Part shown: piece by piece, positions 34,727-45,400 of the stretch
How the letters are laid out: each line of letters begins with the position of its first letter
Numbering within the stretch: the stretch's first letter is position 1
Origin: JASLEW01 sp963732005
GTDB lineage: Bacteria; Acidobacteriota; Thermoanaerobaculia; Multivoradales; UBA5704
Assembly (NCBI GenBank): GCA_963732005.1
Contig: CAVSXT010000005.1
Location: 248,001 to 312,000 of the forward strand
Direction of reading: 5' to 3'
Length of the DNA stretch: 64,000 nt
Notes under the pieces: model-generated
What the model saw: only the letters and a program-made list of their open reading frames with translations
Database searches by the model: none
Told to the model about the DNA's origin: nothing
Position numbers and translations under genes: made by a program

Positions 34727-37700
34727 ATGTCCAAAGCGGTCGGGCGGCTTGAAGGGGGGTTGCGCCCAGCGCTCCGGCGACAGTCGGGGCGAATGGCCGT
34801 AGCGCTGGCCGTCGGTCTGCTGGCGGCGGTGGCAGGATCGGCGCGCCTCTGCGGCCAGACCGTCACGTTGCAGGCCATCGCCGACAGCACGATCAAGCAG
34901 GAGAGCCCCAATCAGAGCTTTGGCGCTCAAGCGACGCTGGTGGTGAAGGAAGGCGGCAGCCGCGTGCTGGTCCGCTTCGATCCGGCGGCGATCGGCGCCG
35001 CGGTGGGCGGCGGCAGCCTGGCGTCGGCCCAGCTGCGGCTCTACATCGGCACCAATGGCGGCAACTGGGGGACGACCGGGCGCACTGTCGACGTCTACCG
35101 GGCCGACGCCTCCTGGACGGAGATGGGCGCCACCTGGAACTGCGCCGTGGACGCCAATCCCGCAAACAGTGTCGCTGATTGCGCGACCCCGTGGAACGGC
35201 GGCACGATCGAGGACGACGCCACGGATACGGTGGTCGTCACCAACACCAGCAGCGGCTGGATCCAGTTCGACGTCACGGCCGACGTCCAGGCCTTCCTGG
35301 CTGGCACGGCGAACGACGGCTGGCTGCTCGAGAAGACCGACGAGGGGCAGGGCGGCCGCGTCGATCTGGTGTCCAGGGAGGGGTCGGCGGGGCAGGGACC
35401 GCAGCTGGTCCTGATCAGCCAGAGCGCCGCGGTGGACACGGTGCCGCCGGCTGTCGCCATCGTCGCGCCGGCGCAGCCGGTGCTGGTCAACATGCCGTCG
35501 CCGCCGATCGCCGTGGCCTATCAGGACGGCGGCTCGGGGGTCGATACCTCGACGCTGCGCGTGGTGCTCGACGGCCAGGACCTGACGGCAGGCTGCACGG
35601 TCGGCGCCCAGTCGGCAAGCTGCACGTCACCGGCGCTTGCCGCCGGCGCGCATACGGTGACCGCCAACGTCCAGGACCACGCCGGCAACGCCGCTACGGC
35701 GAGCAGGAGCTTCCAGCTCTTTCTCGGTCCGGCGGTCAGCACGCTGACGCTCCCGGCCGTGGCGGATACCTACATCACCGGCGCAGCGCCGGACAAGGAG
35801 CATGGCCGCGCGGCGATCCTGCGGGTCGCCAAGAGCGGACCCCGCCGGGCGCTGGTGCAGTTCGACCCGGCGGCGCTGGCCGCGGCGCTGGCGGGCAGCC
35901 AGTTGCTGTCCGCTCAGCTCGAGCTCGCGATCGCCGCCAACGGCAACAACTGGGGAACGAGCGGCCGGACGGTGGGTGTGTATCCTATGACGGTGGCGTG
36001 GTCCGAGGCGGCCGCGACCTGGGACTGCCCGGCCGACACCAACCTCGACAATCACCAGCCGGACTGCGCCGCGCGCTGGAACGGCGGCGCCTTCGCGGCG
36101 AGCCCCACGGCCACCGCGCTGCTCACTCGCGATCTCGGCGGGACGCTGGATTTCGACGTCACCGCCGACGTCGCCGCCTTCCTCGCCGGCACGGCAAGCG
36201 ACGGCTGGCTGCTCAAGAAGACCGACGAGGCGGCGAGCGGGCGGGCCGACTTCGTCTCCCGCGAGGCCGGCTCCGGCCAGGCGGCGCAGCTGGTCGTCGT
36301 CTTTCAGGTCCCGGCGCCCGACACCACGCCGCCGACGCTCACTATCACCAGCCCCGCCGACGGCTCGTACTCGCGGACGCCGTCGATCCAGGTCACGGGC
36401 ACGATCGGCGGCACGGTCGCGGCGGTGACGGTCGGCGGTCAGCCGGCGAGCCTCGCCCAGGGCGGCTTCACGGCCAGCGTGACGCTGGTGCAAGGCGCGA
36501 ACGTGCTGGTCGCGGTGGCGACCGATGCGGCCGGCAACCAGGCCTCGGCCACCGCCTTGGTGACGCTCGACACGACACCGCCGACGTTGACCCTGACGAC
36601 GCCGTCGCCCGGGCAGCTCACCAACCAGCCGCAGGTCCAGGTGGCGGGCAGCGCCACCGATGACAGCGGCATCGCCACGCTGACGGTCGGCGGCCAGCCG
36701 GTCACTCTCGCCGCCAGCGGTAAGTTCAGCACCCTGGTGCCGGTGGGCGAGGGCGTGAGCTCGATCGAGGTGGACGCCGTCGACCTCGCGGGCAACCAGC
36801 AGACCGTCGTCGTGAGCGTCAACCGCTTCAGCATCCCGACGGTCGCCATCGTCTCGCCGCCGGACCTGAGCTACGTCAACGCCACCACGGTGACGGTGAG
36901 CGGCACGGTCGGCGCGGCGGTGACGGTCAGCGTCAACGGCGTCGCCGCCGCGGTCTCCGGCAACAGCTTCACCGCCGCCGGGGTGCCGCTCGCCGAGGGC
37001 GGCAACAGCCTGACGGCGACCGCCACCGATGCGCAGGGGCACGTCGGTCTGGCCACGATCAACGTGGTGCGCGACCTGACGCCGCCGCACGTGGCCATCT
37101 ACACGCCGGCGGCCGGGGCGACGGTCGGCGACAGCGCGGTCGCCGTCTCGGGCCTGGTCAACGACATCGTCGCCGGCACGGTCAACGCCGGCAACGTGCA
37201 GGTGACGGTCAACGGCGTGCCCGCGGTGGTGGCCAACCGGGCGTTCCTCGCGCCCGCGGTGCGGTTGCAGCCGGGCACCAACGTGCTGACCGCGGTGGCG
37301 GTGGACGCCAGTGGCAACCAGGCGCAGACCAGCGTCACGGTGCAGCAGGCGCGGCCGGCCGCGCCCAGCGTCGCCGTCGTCCTGGGCGGTGGCCAGAGCG
37401 CGGTCATCGGCACGGTGCTGGCCCAGCCGCTGGTGGCGGTGGTGCAGGACGCGGTGGGCCAACCGGTGCCGGGCAAGACGGTGCTCTTCCGGGTGCGGGG
37501 CGGCAACGGCACGCTGGATGGCGGCCGGCGCGATCTGGGGGTGACCAGCGATGCCAACGGCCAGGCGCTGGTGCACTTCACCCTCGGCACCCGTGCCGGC
37601 GCCGGCAATCAAGTGGTCGAGGCGTCGGCGGTGGGCAGCGGACCGCCGGCGGTCTTCCTGGCCAGCGCGCTGCCGGGCGCCCCGGCGTTGATCGTCGTCG

Positions 37701-39355
37701 ACTCGGGAGACCAGCAGCTCGGCGTCGCCGGCCAGGCGCTGCCGCGGCCGCTGGCGGCGGCCGTGGTCGATGCCGGCGGGAACCGCCTGGCCGAGGTGGC
37801 GGCCAGCTTCCGGGTGGTCAAGGGCGCCGGCCAGCTCGCCAACGGCCAGCAGACCATGGCGCTCACCACCGACAGCGACGGCCGGCTCATCGCGGCGCTC
37901 ACCACCGATCCGGCCGAGGGCGTCGCCAACAACGTGGTCGAGGCCACGATCGATGGTCTCGCCGGCGGGCTGGTGGCGAGCTTCACCGCCTCCACCTGGG
38001 CGGCGGGGGACCCCAGCCTGACGGCGGTGAGCGGGGTGGTGCTCGACAACAGCAATCTGCCGCTCGCCGGGGTCACCATCCGCATCCGGGACACCGCCCT
38101 GACCGCGGTCACCGATGCCCAGGGGCTGTTCCAGATCGCGCCGGCGCCGGTCGGCACGCTCAAGCTGATCGTCGACGGCAGCACCGCGCAGCGCTCCGGC
38201 GCCTGGCCGGACCTGGAATTCGACCTCACCACGGTGCCGGGACGCAACAACACGGTGCGCATGCCGATCTACCTGCTGCCGCTCGACCTGGCGCACGGCA
38301 TCCAGGTGGACGAGACGCACGGCGGCACGCTGACCCTGCCGCAGCTCCCCGGCTTCGCGCTGCAGATCCAGCCGGGCTCGGTCACCTTCCCCGGCGGCGG
38401 CCGCAGCGGCGTGGTGAGCGTGACGGTGGTGCACAGCGACAAGGTGCCGATGGTCCCCAACTTCGGCCAGCAGCCGCGGCTGATCGTGACCATCCAGCCG
38501 GCCGGCGCCCTGTTCAATCCGCCCGCCCAGCTCACCATGCCGAACGTCGAGGGTCTGGCCCCCGGCCAGGTGACCGAGCTCTACTCCTTCGACCACGACC
38601 TCGGGCACTTCGTGAGCATCGGCCCCGCCACGGTGAGCGACGACGGCAGCGTCGTCACCTCCAACGTCGGCGTCGGCATCCTCAAGGCCGGCTGGCACTG
38701 CTGCGGGTTTCCGCAGGGCAGCGGGACTCCCAACAGCTGCCCTGAGTGCACGGACTGTACAGGCGACCAGTGCAAGGCAAGGGATCTTTGCACAGCCTGC
38801 AAGAGCCCTCCGGGTCCGGGCTATTCCTGTAATGGTCCAAAAGACTGCGCACCTCCTAACGCGATCCTCCCCAACATCGCCGACAGAGTCAGGCTACAGG
38901 TCGACAAGCAGAGCACTCAAGTCTTCCAATGTCCGGACGATCCCAATGGTCCGCCTGACAAAGCCCAACGCTGCGGCGCGTCCATGTTCTTTAACTATTC
39001 AAGTGTGGATCCTCATTGTGGTTCCATCGATCTCGCAGGAAATAGCTGGTCGGAAACCGCTACCAGTGACTATAATTGCAGCGGAGCGCTCCAGCACAAG
39101 GCGATCGTGATTGGTTCCGGTTGCAGCGTCGATCCGGGGAACGCCCTGACAGGCTGCCATGATGAGTTCTCCGTATGTCTCGACCCTAGTTCGCTTCCTC
39201 TCGGCGATTGTATTGAGACAGCGCAGCAGCAAATTCTCTGGCAGCCTTATGGCAGTGATAACAAGTATCCAGGCGAGACCGTTACCGTGGTGTTTACCTT
39301 CCATAGGACACAGTCCGGATGCACCGGCAGCATATCGGTCACCCGGATGCCATAG
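34727..39355 (+). CDS. Large exported protein with two DNRLRE domains and Ig-like repeats
   Basis: 1,542 residues. ATG 34727 follows GGGAGGAGGGC directly; the frame continues upstream. A signal peptide/anchor lies at ~23-45 (MAVALAVGLLAAVAGSARLC). Domains in order, all inferred from pattern: DNRLRE module 1 (~47-235, with ADSTIKQESPNQSFG and LVRFD), Ig-like (~245-335), DNRLRE module 2 (~345-530), Ig-like repeats (~540-880, TPPTLTITSPADGSYS type), Big-1/invasin-like pair (~880-1090, GKTVLFRVRGGNGTLDGG), a carboxypeptidase-regulatory-like domain (~1100-1160), and a Cys-rich segment (~1324-1380, CPECTDCTGDQCKARDLC). The last ~650 nt are visibly poorer in GC. Likely surface-exposed, binding or structural; it heads a five-gene rightward run. 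Confidence 0.8.
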   Translation: MSKAVGRLEGGLRPALRRQSGRMAVALAVGLLAAVAGSARLCGQTVTLQAIADSTIKQESPNQSFGAQATLVVKEGGSRVLVRFDPAAIGAAVGGGSLASAQLRLYIGTNGGNWGTTGRTVDVYRADASWTEMGATWNCAVDANPANSVADCATPWNGGTIEDDATDTVVVTNTSSGWIQFDVTADVQAFLAGTANDGWLLEKTDEGQGGRVDLVSREGSAGQGPQLVLISQSAAVDTVPPAVAIVAPAQPVLVNMPSPPIAVAYQDGGSGVDTSTLRVVLDGQDLTAGCTVGAQSASCTSPALAAGAHTVTANVQDHAGNAATASRSFQLFLGPAVSTLTLPAVADTYITGAAPDKEHGRAAILRVAKSGPRRALVQFDPAALAAALAGSQLLSAQLELAIAANGNNWGTSGRTVGVYPMTVAWSEAAATWDCPADTNLDNHQPDCAARWNGGAFAASPTATALLTRDLGGTLDFDVTADVAAFLAGTASDGWLLKKTDEAASGRADFVSREAGSGQAAQLVVVFQVPAPDTTPPTLTITSPADGSYSRTPSIQVTGTIGGTVAAVTVGGQPASLAQGGFTASVTLVQGANVLVAVATDAAGNQASATALVTLDTTPPTLTLTTPSPGQLTNQPQVQVAGSATDDSGIATLTVGGQPVTLAASGKFSTLVPVGEGVSSIEVDAVDLAGNQQTVVVSVNRFSIPTVAIVSPPDLSYVNATTVTVSGTVGAAVTVSVNGVAAAVSGNSFTAAGVPLAEGGNSLTATATDAQGHVGLATINVVRDLTPPHVAIYTPAAGATVGDSAVAVSGLVNDIVAGTVNAGNVQVTVNGVPAVVANRAFLAPAVRLQPGTNVLTAVAVDASGNQAQTSVTVQQARPAAPSVAVVLGGGQSAVIGTVLAQPLVAVVQDAVGQPVPGKTVLFRVRGGNGTLDGGRRDLGVTSDANGQALVHFTLGTRAGAGNQVVEASAVGSGPPAVFLASALPGAPALIVVDSGDQQLGVAGQALPRPLAAAVVDAGGNRLAEVAASFRVVKGAGQLANGQQTMALTTDSDGRLIAALTTDPAEGVANNVVEATIDGLAGGLVASFTASTWAAGDPSLTAVSGVVLDNSNLPLAGVTIRIRDTALTAVTDAQGLFQIAPAPVGTLKLIVDGSTAQRSGAWPDLEFDLTTVPGRNNTVRMPIYLLPLDLAHGIQVDETHGGTLTLPQLPGFALQIQPGSVTFPGGGRSGVVSVTVVHSDKVPMVPNFGQQPRLIVTIQPAGALFNPPAQLTMPNVEGLAPGQVTELYSFDHDLGHFVSIGPATVSDDGSVVTSNVGVGILKAGWHCCGFPQGSGTPNSCPECTDCTGDQCKARDLCTACKSPPGPGYSCNGPKDCAPPNAILPNIADRVRLQVDKQSTQVFQCPDDPNGPPDKAQRCGASMFFNYSSVDPHCGSIDLAGNSWSETATSDYNCSGALQHKAIVIGSGCSVDPGNALTGCHDEFSVCLDPSSLPLGDCIETAQQQILWQPYGSDNKYPGETVTVVFTFHRTQSGCTGSISVTRMP

Positions 39356-39359
39356 CGCT

Positions 39360-41291
39360 ATGCGTTCCAGCCCTCGGTTTGCCGGCGTCTGCGCGATGAG
39401 GCTTCTGGCCTTCTATCCGCTGATTGCAACCCAGCTCTTCTTTCATCCGGCGGTCGCGACCGTATGCCCCTGGACGGAGGTGGGTGGAGAGAGGCTGCTC
39501 GACGGCCGCGTAGGGTCCTTTTCCTCCACGGACATGACGGTCGAAGGGGTCTGGGACGCGCTGGTTAGCCAGCACGCCGTTCCACTGTCGTTCATCCAGG
39601 CCGCACCCGAAGCCAAAGTCAGCCTCGACCTCCGCGGGGCCACGGTCCGCCAGGTGCTCGACGCCGTGGTGGCTCGCGCTCCGGCATATCGCTATGAGGT
39701 CATCGGTGACCGACTCGTGTTGTTTCCGCGTGACCTGAAATGGGAGATGCGCCTCGAGGGCTTCACCTCCGGGCCGGCACGCCGCCTGGACGTGGCGGTC
39801 GACCTCGTCCGCGAGCTGAAGCGAAGAGACCCCGACTTCGCGGGGTTGATCGCGCCCGCGTATAGAGTCATTGGCAGCGAGGGAGCAATCTACCGTGACG
39901 TCGTGAAGGTGGTCTCACCGGGTACGATCCTCGAGCTGCTGGTGCAGCTCCTGGGCCAGCGTCCATCTGCCGTGTTCTCCCTGGGCCGAGATCGCTGGGG
40001 GCATCAATTCCTTGACCTTAGCGGGGTGCAGCTGCTGCAGTCCTTCGAGTTGACGGCGCCATCGACCACCTTGCGGGATAGGGCCGACACAGTGCAGCTC
40101 AAGGTGCTGGGCAGATTGAGGGGCCTGGGCGAGCGACTGGACTTCACTGCCGGTGGCTGTGGCACCACCTATTCATCCAGCGACGAAGGGGTGATCACTG
40201 TCAGCGCCGACGGGTTGGTTAGTGTACGTGGCACCGGTAGGGCAGTGGTCATCGCAAGAAACGACGACAGCTTGTCCTCTCTGCCCTTGACCGTCATCCT
40301 TACCGCTGAGCAGGTACGTCCGCGACCCGGGGCGCCGCCGCGGGCCACCGGAGGCGGCAAGCCCCTGGTGGCGGCAGCTCTACAGCTTGCCCAGGGGGCA
40401 GCCGCAGCCTGCTCATGGCCTGAGGCGACTGGCGAGCGGTTGCTCGCACGCAAGGTCGGCGATCTCTCGGTGACGCTGGTCGAGGTGGAGAAGGCGGTCG
40501 CCGAGATCGCCAAGCAGAGTGACCTGCCGATGTCGTTCATCCAGGCCGATTCACACCGCAAGATCAGCCTGACTCTGCGCGACGCGAGCGTGCGGCAGGC
40601 ACTGGACGAGATCCTCCGGCAAGCGCCCGAATATCGCTACGGCCTGGTGGCCGAGCGCCTGGTGCTGTATCCGCACGATCCGATCTGGGAAACGCGGCTG
40701 GACAACCTGAGTCTGGGTCCCGGACCGCGCTTTGCGGTGACGGGTGAGCTGGCGAAGGAGCTATCCCGGCGTTTGCCCGCCCTCGCCTACCTTTCAGGCC
40801 CCTGGATGCTCGGCAACGGCAACAGCTACACCTATAGAGACATCGTCAGCGTGACCGGACCCGGCTCGATCCTTGATTTATTCGTCCAGCTCCTCGGCGG
40901 CCGCCCCTCTACCTTCTTCATCCTGGACAAGCCGAGCGAGGTGCGCGGCAGCCTGTCGGTGAGCTCGATGGACCAGCTACGTTCCCTGAAGGTGACGGCG
41001 CCGACCACGACATTTCATCGCTCTGGCGAAGCTGCGCAGCTAAAAATGACTGGGCTGTTGAGAAGTGGCGGAGAGAAGGATCTCTCCGCGGGTGCGTGCG
41101 GGACGGTCTACTCGGTCAACGACGATCGAGTCGTCGGTGTCACCGCCGACGGTCTGGTGAGCGCTGGTGTCAACGGCACCGCGGCGGTCACGGTGTCAAA
41201 CGAGCATTCGTCCGCGTCGATCGTTTTCGAGGTCCGTCGATCCGACTCTCCGGCGCCGGCCGCGCCTTTGGCGCCGGCCGGCAAGGAGTAG
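39360..41291 (+). CDS. Exported protein with two STN-like/Big-2 modules
   Basis: 643 residues starting 4 nt after the upstream stop (ATG 39360; a second ATG at 39396 begins MRLLAFYPLIATQLFF, which reads as the signal peptide). The protein is an internal duplication: module 1 ~40-318 and module 2 ~343-620. Each has a CxW start, an STN-like stretch (KVSLDLRGATVRQVLDAVVA with YRYEVIGDRLVLFP; KISLTLRDASVRQALDEIL with YRYGLVAERLVLYP), a linker and a Big-2-like end (YSSSDEGVITVSADGLVSV; YSVNDDRVVGVTADGLVSA). STN domains occur in secretins and TonB receptors, but no barrel follows here. A third copy is the next gene. Function unknown. Confidence 0.7.
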   Translation: MRSSPRFAGVCAMRLLAFYPLIATQLFFHPAVATVCPWTEVGGERLLDGRVGSFSSTDMTVEGVWDALVSQHAVPLSFIQAAPEAKVSLDLRGATVRQVLDAVVARAPAYRYEVIGDRLVLFPRDLKWEMRLEGFTSGPARRLDVAVDLVRELKRRDPDFAGLIAPAYRVIGSEGAIYRDVVKVVSPGTILELLVQLLGQRPSAVFSLGRDRWGHQFLDLSGVQLLQSFELTAPSTTLRDRADTVQLKVLGRLRGLGERLDFTAGGCGTTYSSSDEGVITVSADGLVSVRGTGRAVVIARNDDSLSSLPLTVILTAEQVRPRPGAPPRATGGGKPLVAAALQLAQGAAAACSWPEATGERLLARKVGDLSVTLVEVEKAVAEIAKQSDLPMSFIQADSHRKISLTLRDASVRQALDEILRQAPEYRYGLVAERLVLYPHDPIWETRLDNLSLGPGPRFAVTGELAKELSRRLPALAYLSGPWMLGNGNSYTYRDIVSVTGPGSILDLFVQLLGGRPSTFFILDKPSEVRGSLSVSSMDQLRSLKVTAPTTTFHRSGEAAQLKMTGLLRSGGEKDLSAGACGTVYSVNDDRVVGVTADGLVSAGVNGTAAVTVSNEHSSASIVFEVRRSDSPAPAAPLAPAGKE

Positions 41292-41305
41292 CGGTGGGGA
41301 GGCCG

Positions 41306-42415
41306 ATGCGACTGTCCAAGAGCGGTGCGCTGGTGACTGTCATATCGGGGGCGCGCTTCGACGGGTCGTGTCAGGAGGCGATAGCGCCCTTTCGATTGCC
41401 TCTCCTCGCTGGTGCCTGGAGGCTGCTTCTCGGGATCGGCGTGCTGGCGCTCAATGCGTTCGCTCCGCGACCAGCAAGTGGACAGGTGATCGATTTGTCG
41501 GTTGTGGATGTTCCGGTCTCCGCAGGGGCCAAGGAGGCTTGCGAATGGACTGGCCCCTCCGTGGAATGGGTGCTGGCGAGGCGTCTGCCTGCTGGCGAGA
41601 TATCGGGTTCGTTGGAATCTGAGGTCATTCCGTACTTGAATCGGTACGGTCCGGTATCCTTCATAACGAAGGGCACCGGCGACAAGCAGGTTCGGCTACA
41701 GATTGGCCAGGGCGCCACGATGCGGGAGGTCCTCGGGCAGATGGGGGGCGAGGCTTCCGACTACCGCTTTGGAGCGATCGATGGCAGACTCGTCCTCTAT
41801 CCGAAAGGAGAGATGTACGAGACTGTGGTCGAGCTCGGGCCGCTGGCCAGGATGAAGCGATCGGAGGCTTTTTTCTCCCTGATCAGGAGCCTAAAGGATT
41901 GGAGCAAAGCATTTCAGACCCTCGAGCTACCGACCTTCCGCGGGTCCCTGGTCGTAATGGAGAAAGAGGGATCGAAGCCGGGAGACTTTAACGCGGGTTC
42001 GGAAAAGTTTCCCTACCAAGACATGATCGAGGTCGGTGGCAAGCGATCAGTCCTCGAGCATCTGGTGTCCTTGATCCAGAAGCGCCCATCGCAGACGTTT
42101 CGAATGCTCGACACAGGCGATGGCCATCTCGTTCTTGACCTCGATTCGACGCCTTTGGTGGAGAATCTCAAAGTGCACCTGCCGTCAGCGGTCAGGGTCG
42201 GCGATAGCTTCGACGCATTGGTAACCGGGACGCTCGACGACGGTACGGTCGTTTCGCTCGCGGGGCCGGAGTGCTATGTCAGCTATGACGTCGATAGGGC
42301 TGAAGTTCTTGAGATCGACGGTCTGGGGAGGACGGTCGCGAGAAAAAAGGGCGTGGGGACCATTGTTGTCACGTATGAGCACCAGTTTGCCCGCGCTCAG
42401 GTTGAGGTCCAATGA
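41306..42415 (+). CDS. Exported protein with a single diverged STN-like/Big-2 module
   Basis: 369 residues; ATG 41306 follows GTGGGGAGG closely. A hydrophobic segment near residues 30-50 (WRLLLGIGVLALNAFA) looks like an uncleaved or late signal peptide. The single module keeps the family marks CEWTGPSVEWVLARRL, VRLQIGQGATMREVLGQMGG, YRFGAIDGRLVLYPKG and a Big-2-like end (YVSYDVDRAEVLEIDGLG), but has less similarity than the two modules upstream have to each other. The stop overlaps the next start as ATGA. GC content is lower than in the following gene. Confidence 0.65.
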   Translation: MRLSKSGALVTVISGARFDGSCQEAIAPFRLPLLAGAWRLLLGIGVLALNAFAPRPASGQVIDLSVVDVPVSAGAKEACEWTGPSVEWVLARRLPAGEISGSLESEVIPYLNRYGPVSFITKGTGDKQVRLQIGQGATMREVLGQMGGEASDYRFGAIDGRLVLYPKGEMYETVVELGPLARMKRSEAFFSLIRSLKDWSKAFQTLELPTFRGSLVVMEKEGSKPGDFNAGSEKFPYQDMIEVGGKRSVLEHLVSLIQKRPSQTFRMLDTGDGHLVLDLDSTPLVENLKVHLPSAVRVGDSFDALVTGTLDDGTVVSLAGPECYVSYDVDRAEVLEIDGLGRTVARKKGVGTIVVTYEHQFARAQVEVQ

Positions 42416-45400
42416 CGATCGGAGAACGGATGCGCCGGCAAGGGAGTTTGACCTCAGCGGCAGGCGCGCCTTTTCTGCTGCTCTTCCTCGCTGCCTCGGC
42501 TGCATGGGGCCAGCTCGACCAGACCTGCACGGTCAGCGCGCTCAACCGCACGGCGCCGGTGGACGCCAACGGCGTCTGGGTGCTGACCAACGTGCCGATC
42601 GGCTCGGGGCAGATCCGGGTGCGCGCCACCTGCGTCGCCAACGGCGTCACCCGCTCCGGGCAGTCGAGCCTGATCACCATCCCCGCCAACGGGGTGATCA
42701 CCGTCGACGACATCTCGTTCGCTCAATTGCAGCCGATCCCGACGCTGCTCACGCTCGCGGCGCCGGTGGCGTCGCTCGGGAGCGCGGGCCAGCAGGTGCA
42801 GCTCGCCGCGACGGCGACCTATCCGGACGCCTCGCAGGCCGACGTCACGCCGGGCGCCTCCGGCACCGGCTACCGGTCGAGCAATCCGGCGATCGCCAGC
42901 GTCGATGCCAACGGCGTGGTGACCGCGCTGCTGAGCGGCGTGGTGATGATCAGCGCGCTCAACGAGGGGGTGCTCGGGGTGCTGCGCCTGCAGGTGGTGC
43001 TCGCCGGCAGCACGGCCGGGGACGGCATCCCCGACGACTGGAAGGTCGCGCACGGCCTCGATCCGAACGACCCCTACGTGGCGATGGAGGACCCGGACAA
43101 CGACGGCCTCACCAACCTCGAGGAGTACCAGAACGGCACCGATCCCAACAACCCGGACACCGACGGCGACGGCCTCTCCGACGGCGACGAGGTGCACGTC
43201 TACCACACCAACCCGCTGCTCTGGGACACCGATGGCGACGGCCTCGCGGATGGGGTCGAGGTGCGCACCGGCAGCGATCCGCTCGACAGCCACAGCTTCA
43301 ACCTGGCGGCGGCGCTCGCCGCGATCACGGTCTCGCCGGCCGCGTTCACCCTGGCCTTCAACACGGTCGGCGGCGAGGCGTCGCGGCAGCTGTCGGCGCA
43401 GGGCAGCGTCATCGACGGCCGGACCATCGACCTGTTCAATCCGCTCTACCAGGCCCAGGTCCAGGTCGCATCGAGCAACCTGGCGGTGGCGAGCTTCGGA
43501 GCGCAGCCGGGCCGGGTGTATGCCGGGCAGAGCGGCACCGCCACGATCGCGGTGACGGTGAGCCACGGCGGCCCTGCCGCGACGTCGAGCGTCACGGTGA
43601 CGACGTTCTCGCCGGTCGCGCTGGCCTTCCTGCCGCTTCCCGGCTTTCAGAACGCGGTCGAGGTGGCCGGCAACTTCGCGTTCCTGGCCTCCGGCGCCTA
43701 CGGGCTGGCGGTCGTGGACGTGACCAATCTGCAGGCCCCGGAGCTGGTCGCGCAGCTGGCCACCCTGGGCAGCGCCAACGACGTGCGGGTCGCGGGCACC
43801 ATGGCCTACGTCGCCGAGACCATCGGGCTGCAGCTGGTGGACGTGAGCGAGCCGGCGCATCCCGTGCAGCTCGGCAGCGTGAGCTTCCCGGGTGGCGACC
43901 AGGGGCGCCTGGCGGTCGGTGGCAGCCTGGTGTATCTCGCCGACCTGAATTTCGGCCTGCACGTGGTGGACGTGACGAATCCCCTGCAGCCGGTCGAGGT
44001 CGGCAGGCTGGCGCTCACGGGCACCCCGCGCGCGGTGAGCCTGGGCGGCACCGGGCAGGGCGGCTTCGGCCTGAGCGGATCGTATGCGGTGGTCGCCTGC
44101 GGCGACGGGGGCGTGGCGGTCGTCGACGTGAGCGTGCCGGCGGCGCCGGTCCTCGTGGGCATCACCGCTCCCGACCAACCGCGCGCCGGTAGCGTCACGG
44201 TGCGCGGGCACTACGCCTACGTGGCCGCCGGGGAGGCCGGGATCTACGGCGGCTTGCACGTCGTCGAGCTGGCGGACCCGACCAACCCCGTGGACCTGGG
44301 GACCGGCGAGGACGATCTGGGAGTGGTCCGCGTGGCGCTGGCGGACGGGTTCGCGCTGGGCGCGCAGTTCTTCATCGCCGGCCAGGTGGCGATCTTCGGG
44401 GTCGGCAGCCTGCCGCCGGCCTACACCGCGGTGCTCGACCTGAGCACGGTGCCCGGCGCCGGCGGGGTGGTCGCGCCGCGGGGCAGCGACATCGCCGTGC
44501 GCAACGGCGCGGTGTTCATCGCCGGCAACGGCCAGCAGCTGGGCGAGTTCATCGACTACGCCACGGCCCAGGGCGGTCTCTACACCGGGCTCTTCGAGTT
44601 GCCGGTGGACGGCGATACCAATCCCCCGGCGGTGAGCATCACCTCGCCGGCGGCGGGCGCGCCGCTGCTGGAGCGGCTGCCGGTGACGGTGGCGGTGACC
44701 GCGCAGGACGAGGTGTCGGTGGCCTCGGTCGGCATCCTGGTCAACGGCGCGATGGTCGAAACGCTCTACCAGCCGCCCTACCAGGTCGCCCTGCAACCGC
44801 CAGCCGGGCAGGCGGCGATGACCCTCGGCGCCGTGGCGACGAACCTCGGCGGCGTGCAGGCGACCACGCAGGAGACGTTCGTCGTGCAGCCCTATCCGCT
44901 GCCGGTGGCGAGGCTGCTGGCGCCGGTTCCCGGCCAGGTTTTGATCGACGGCATGCCGCTCATCATCGCGGTCGCGGCGAGCGACGCCGTGGCGGTGACG
45001 CGGGTCGAGGTCTATGTGAACGGCCAGCTGGCCGGCACGCTTTCGGCGCCGCCGTACCTCTTCCAGGTGACGGTCCCGCGCGGGTCGGCAGCGCTCGCGG
45101 TGACGGCGCTCGCCTACGACGCGCTCGGGGCGGGGGCGCCGTCGGCGCCGGTGACCGTCACGGTGCAGCCGGACGTGCCGCCGACGGTGGCGATCTTCTC
45201 GCCGCTCGACGGCGCGCAGGTGACCGAGGGCAGCGTGGTGCCGATCGTGGCGGGAGCCAGCGACGCGACTGGTATCTCGAGCGTGCTGTTCGATCTCTTC
45301 GGCATGGAATTCACGGGTGCTGCCACCGCGCCGTTCGTGGCTTCGATCGTCGCGCCGCCGGCCGGCCAGACCGCGGTGCTGTCGGTTGTCGCCACCGACA

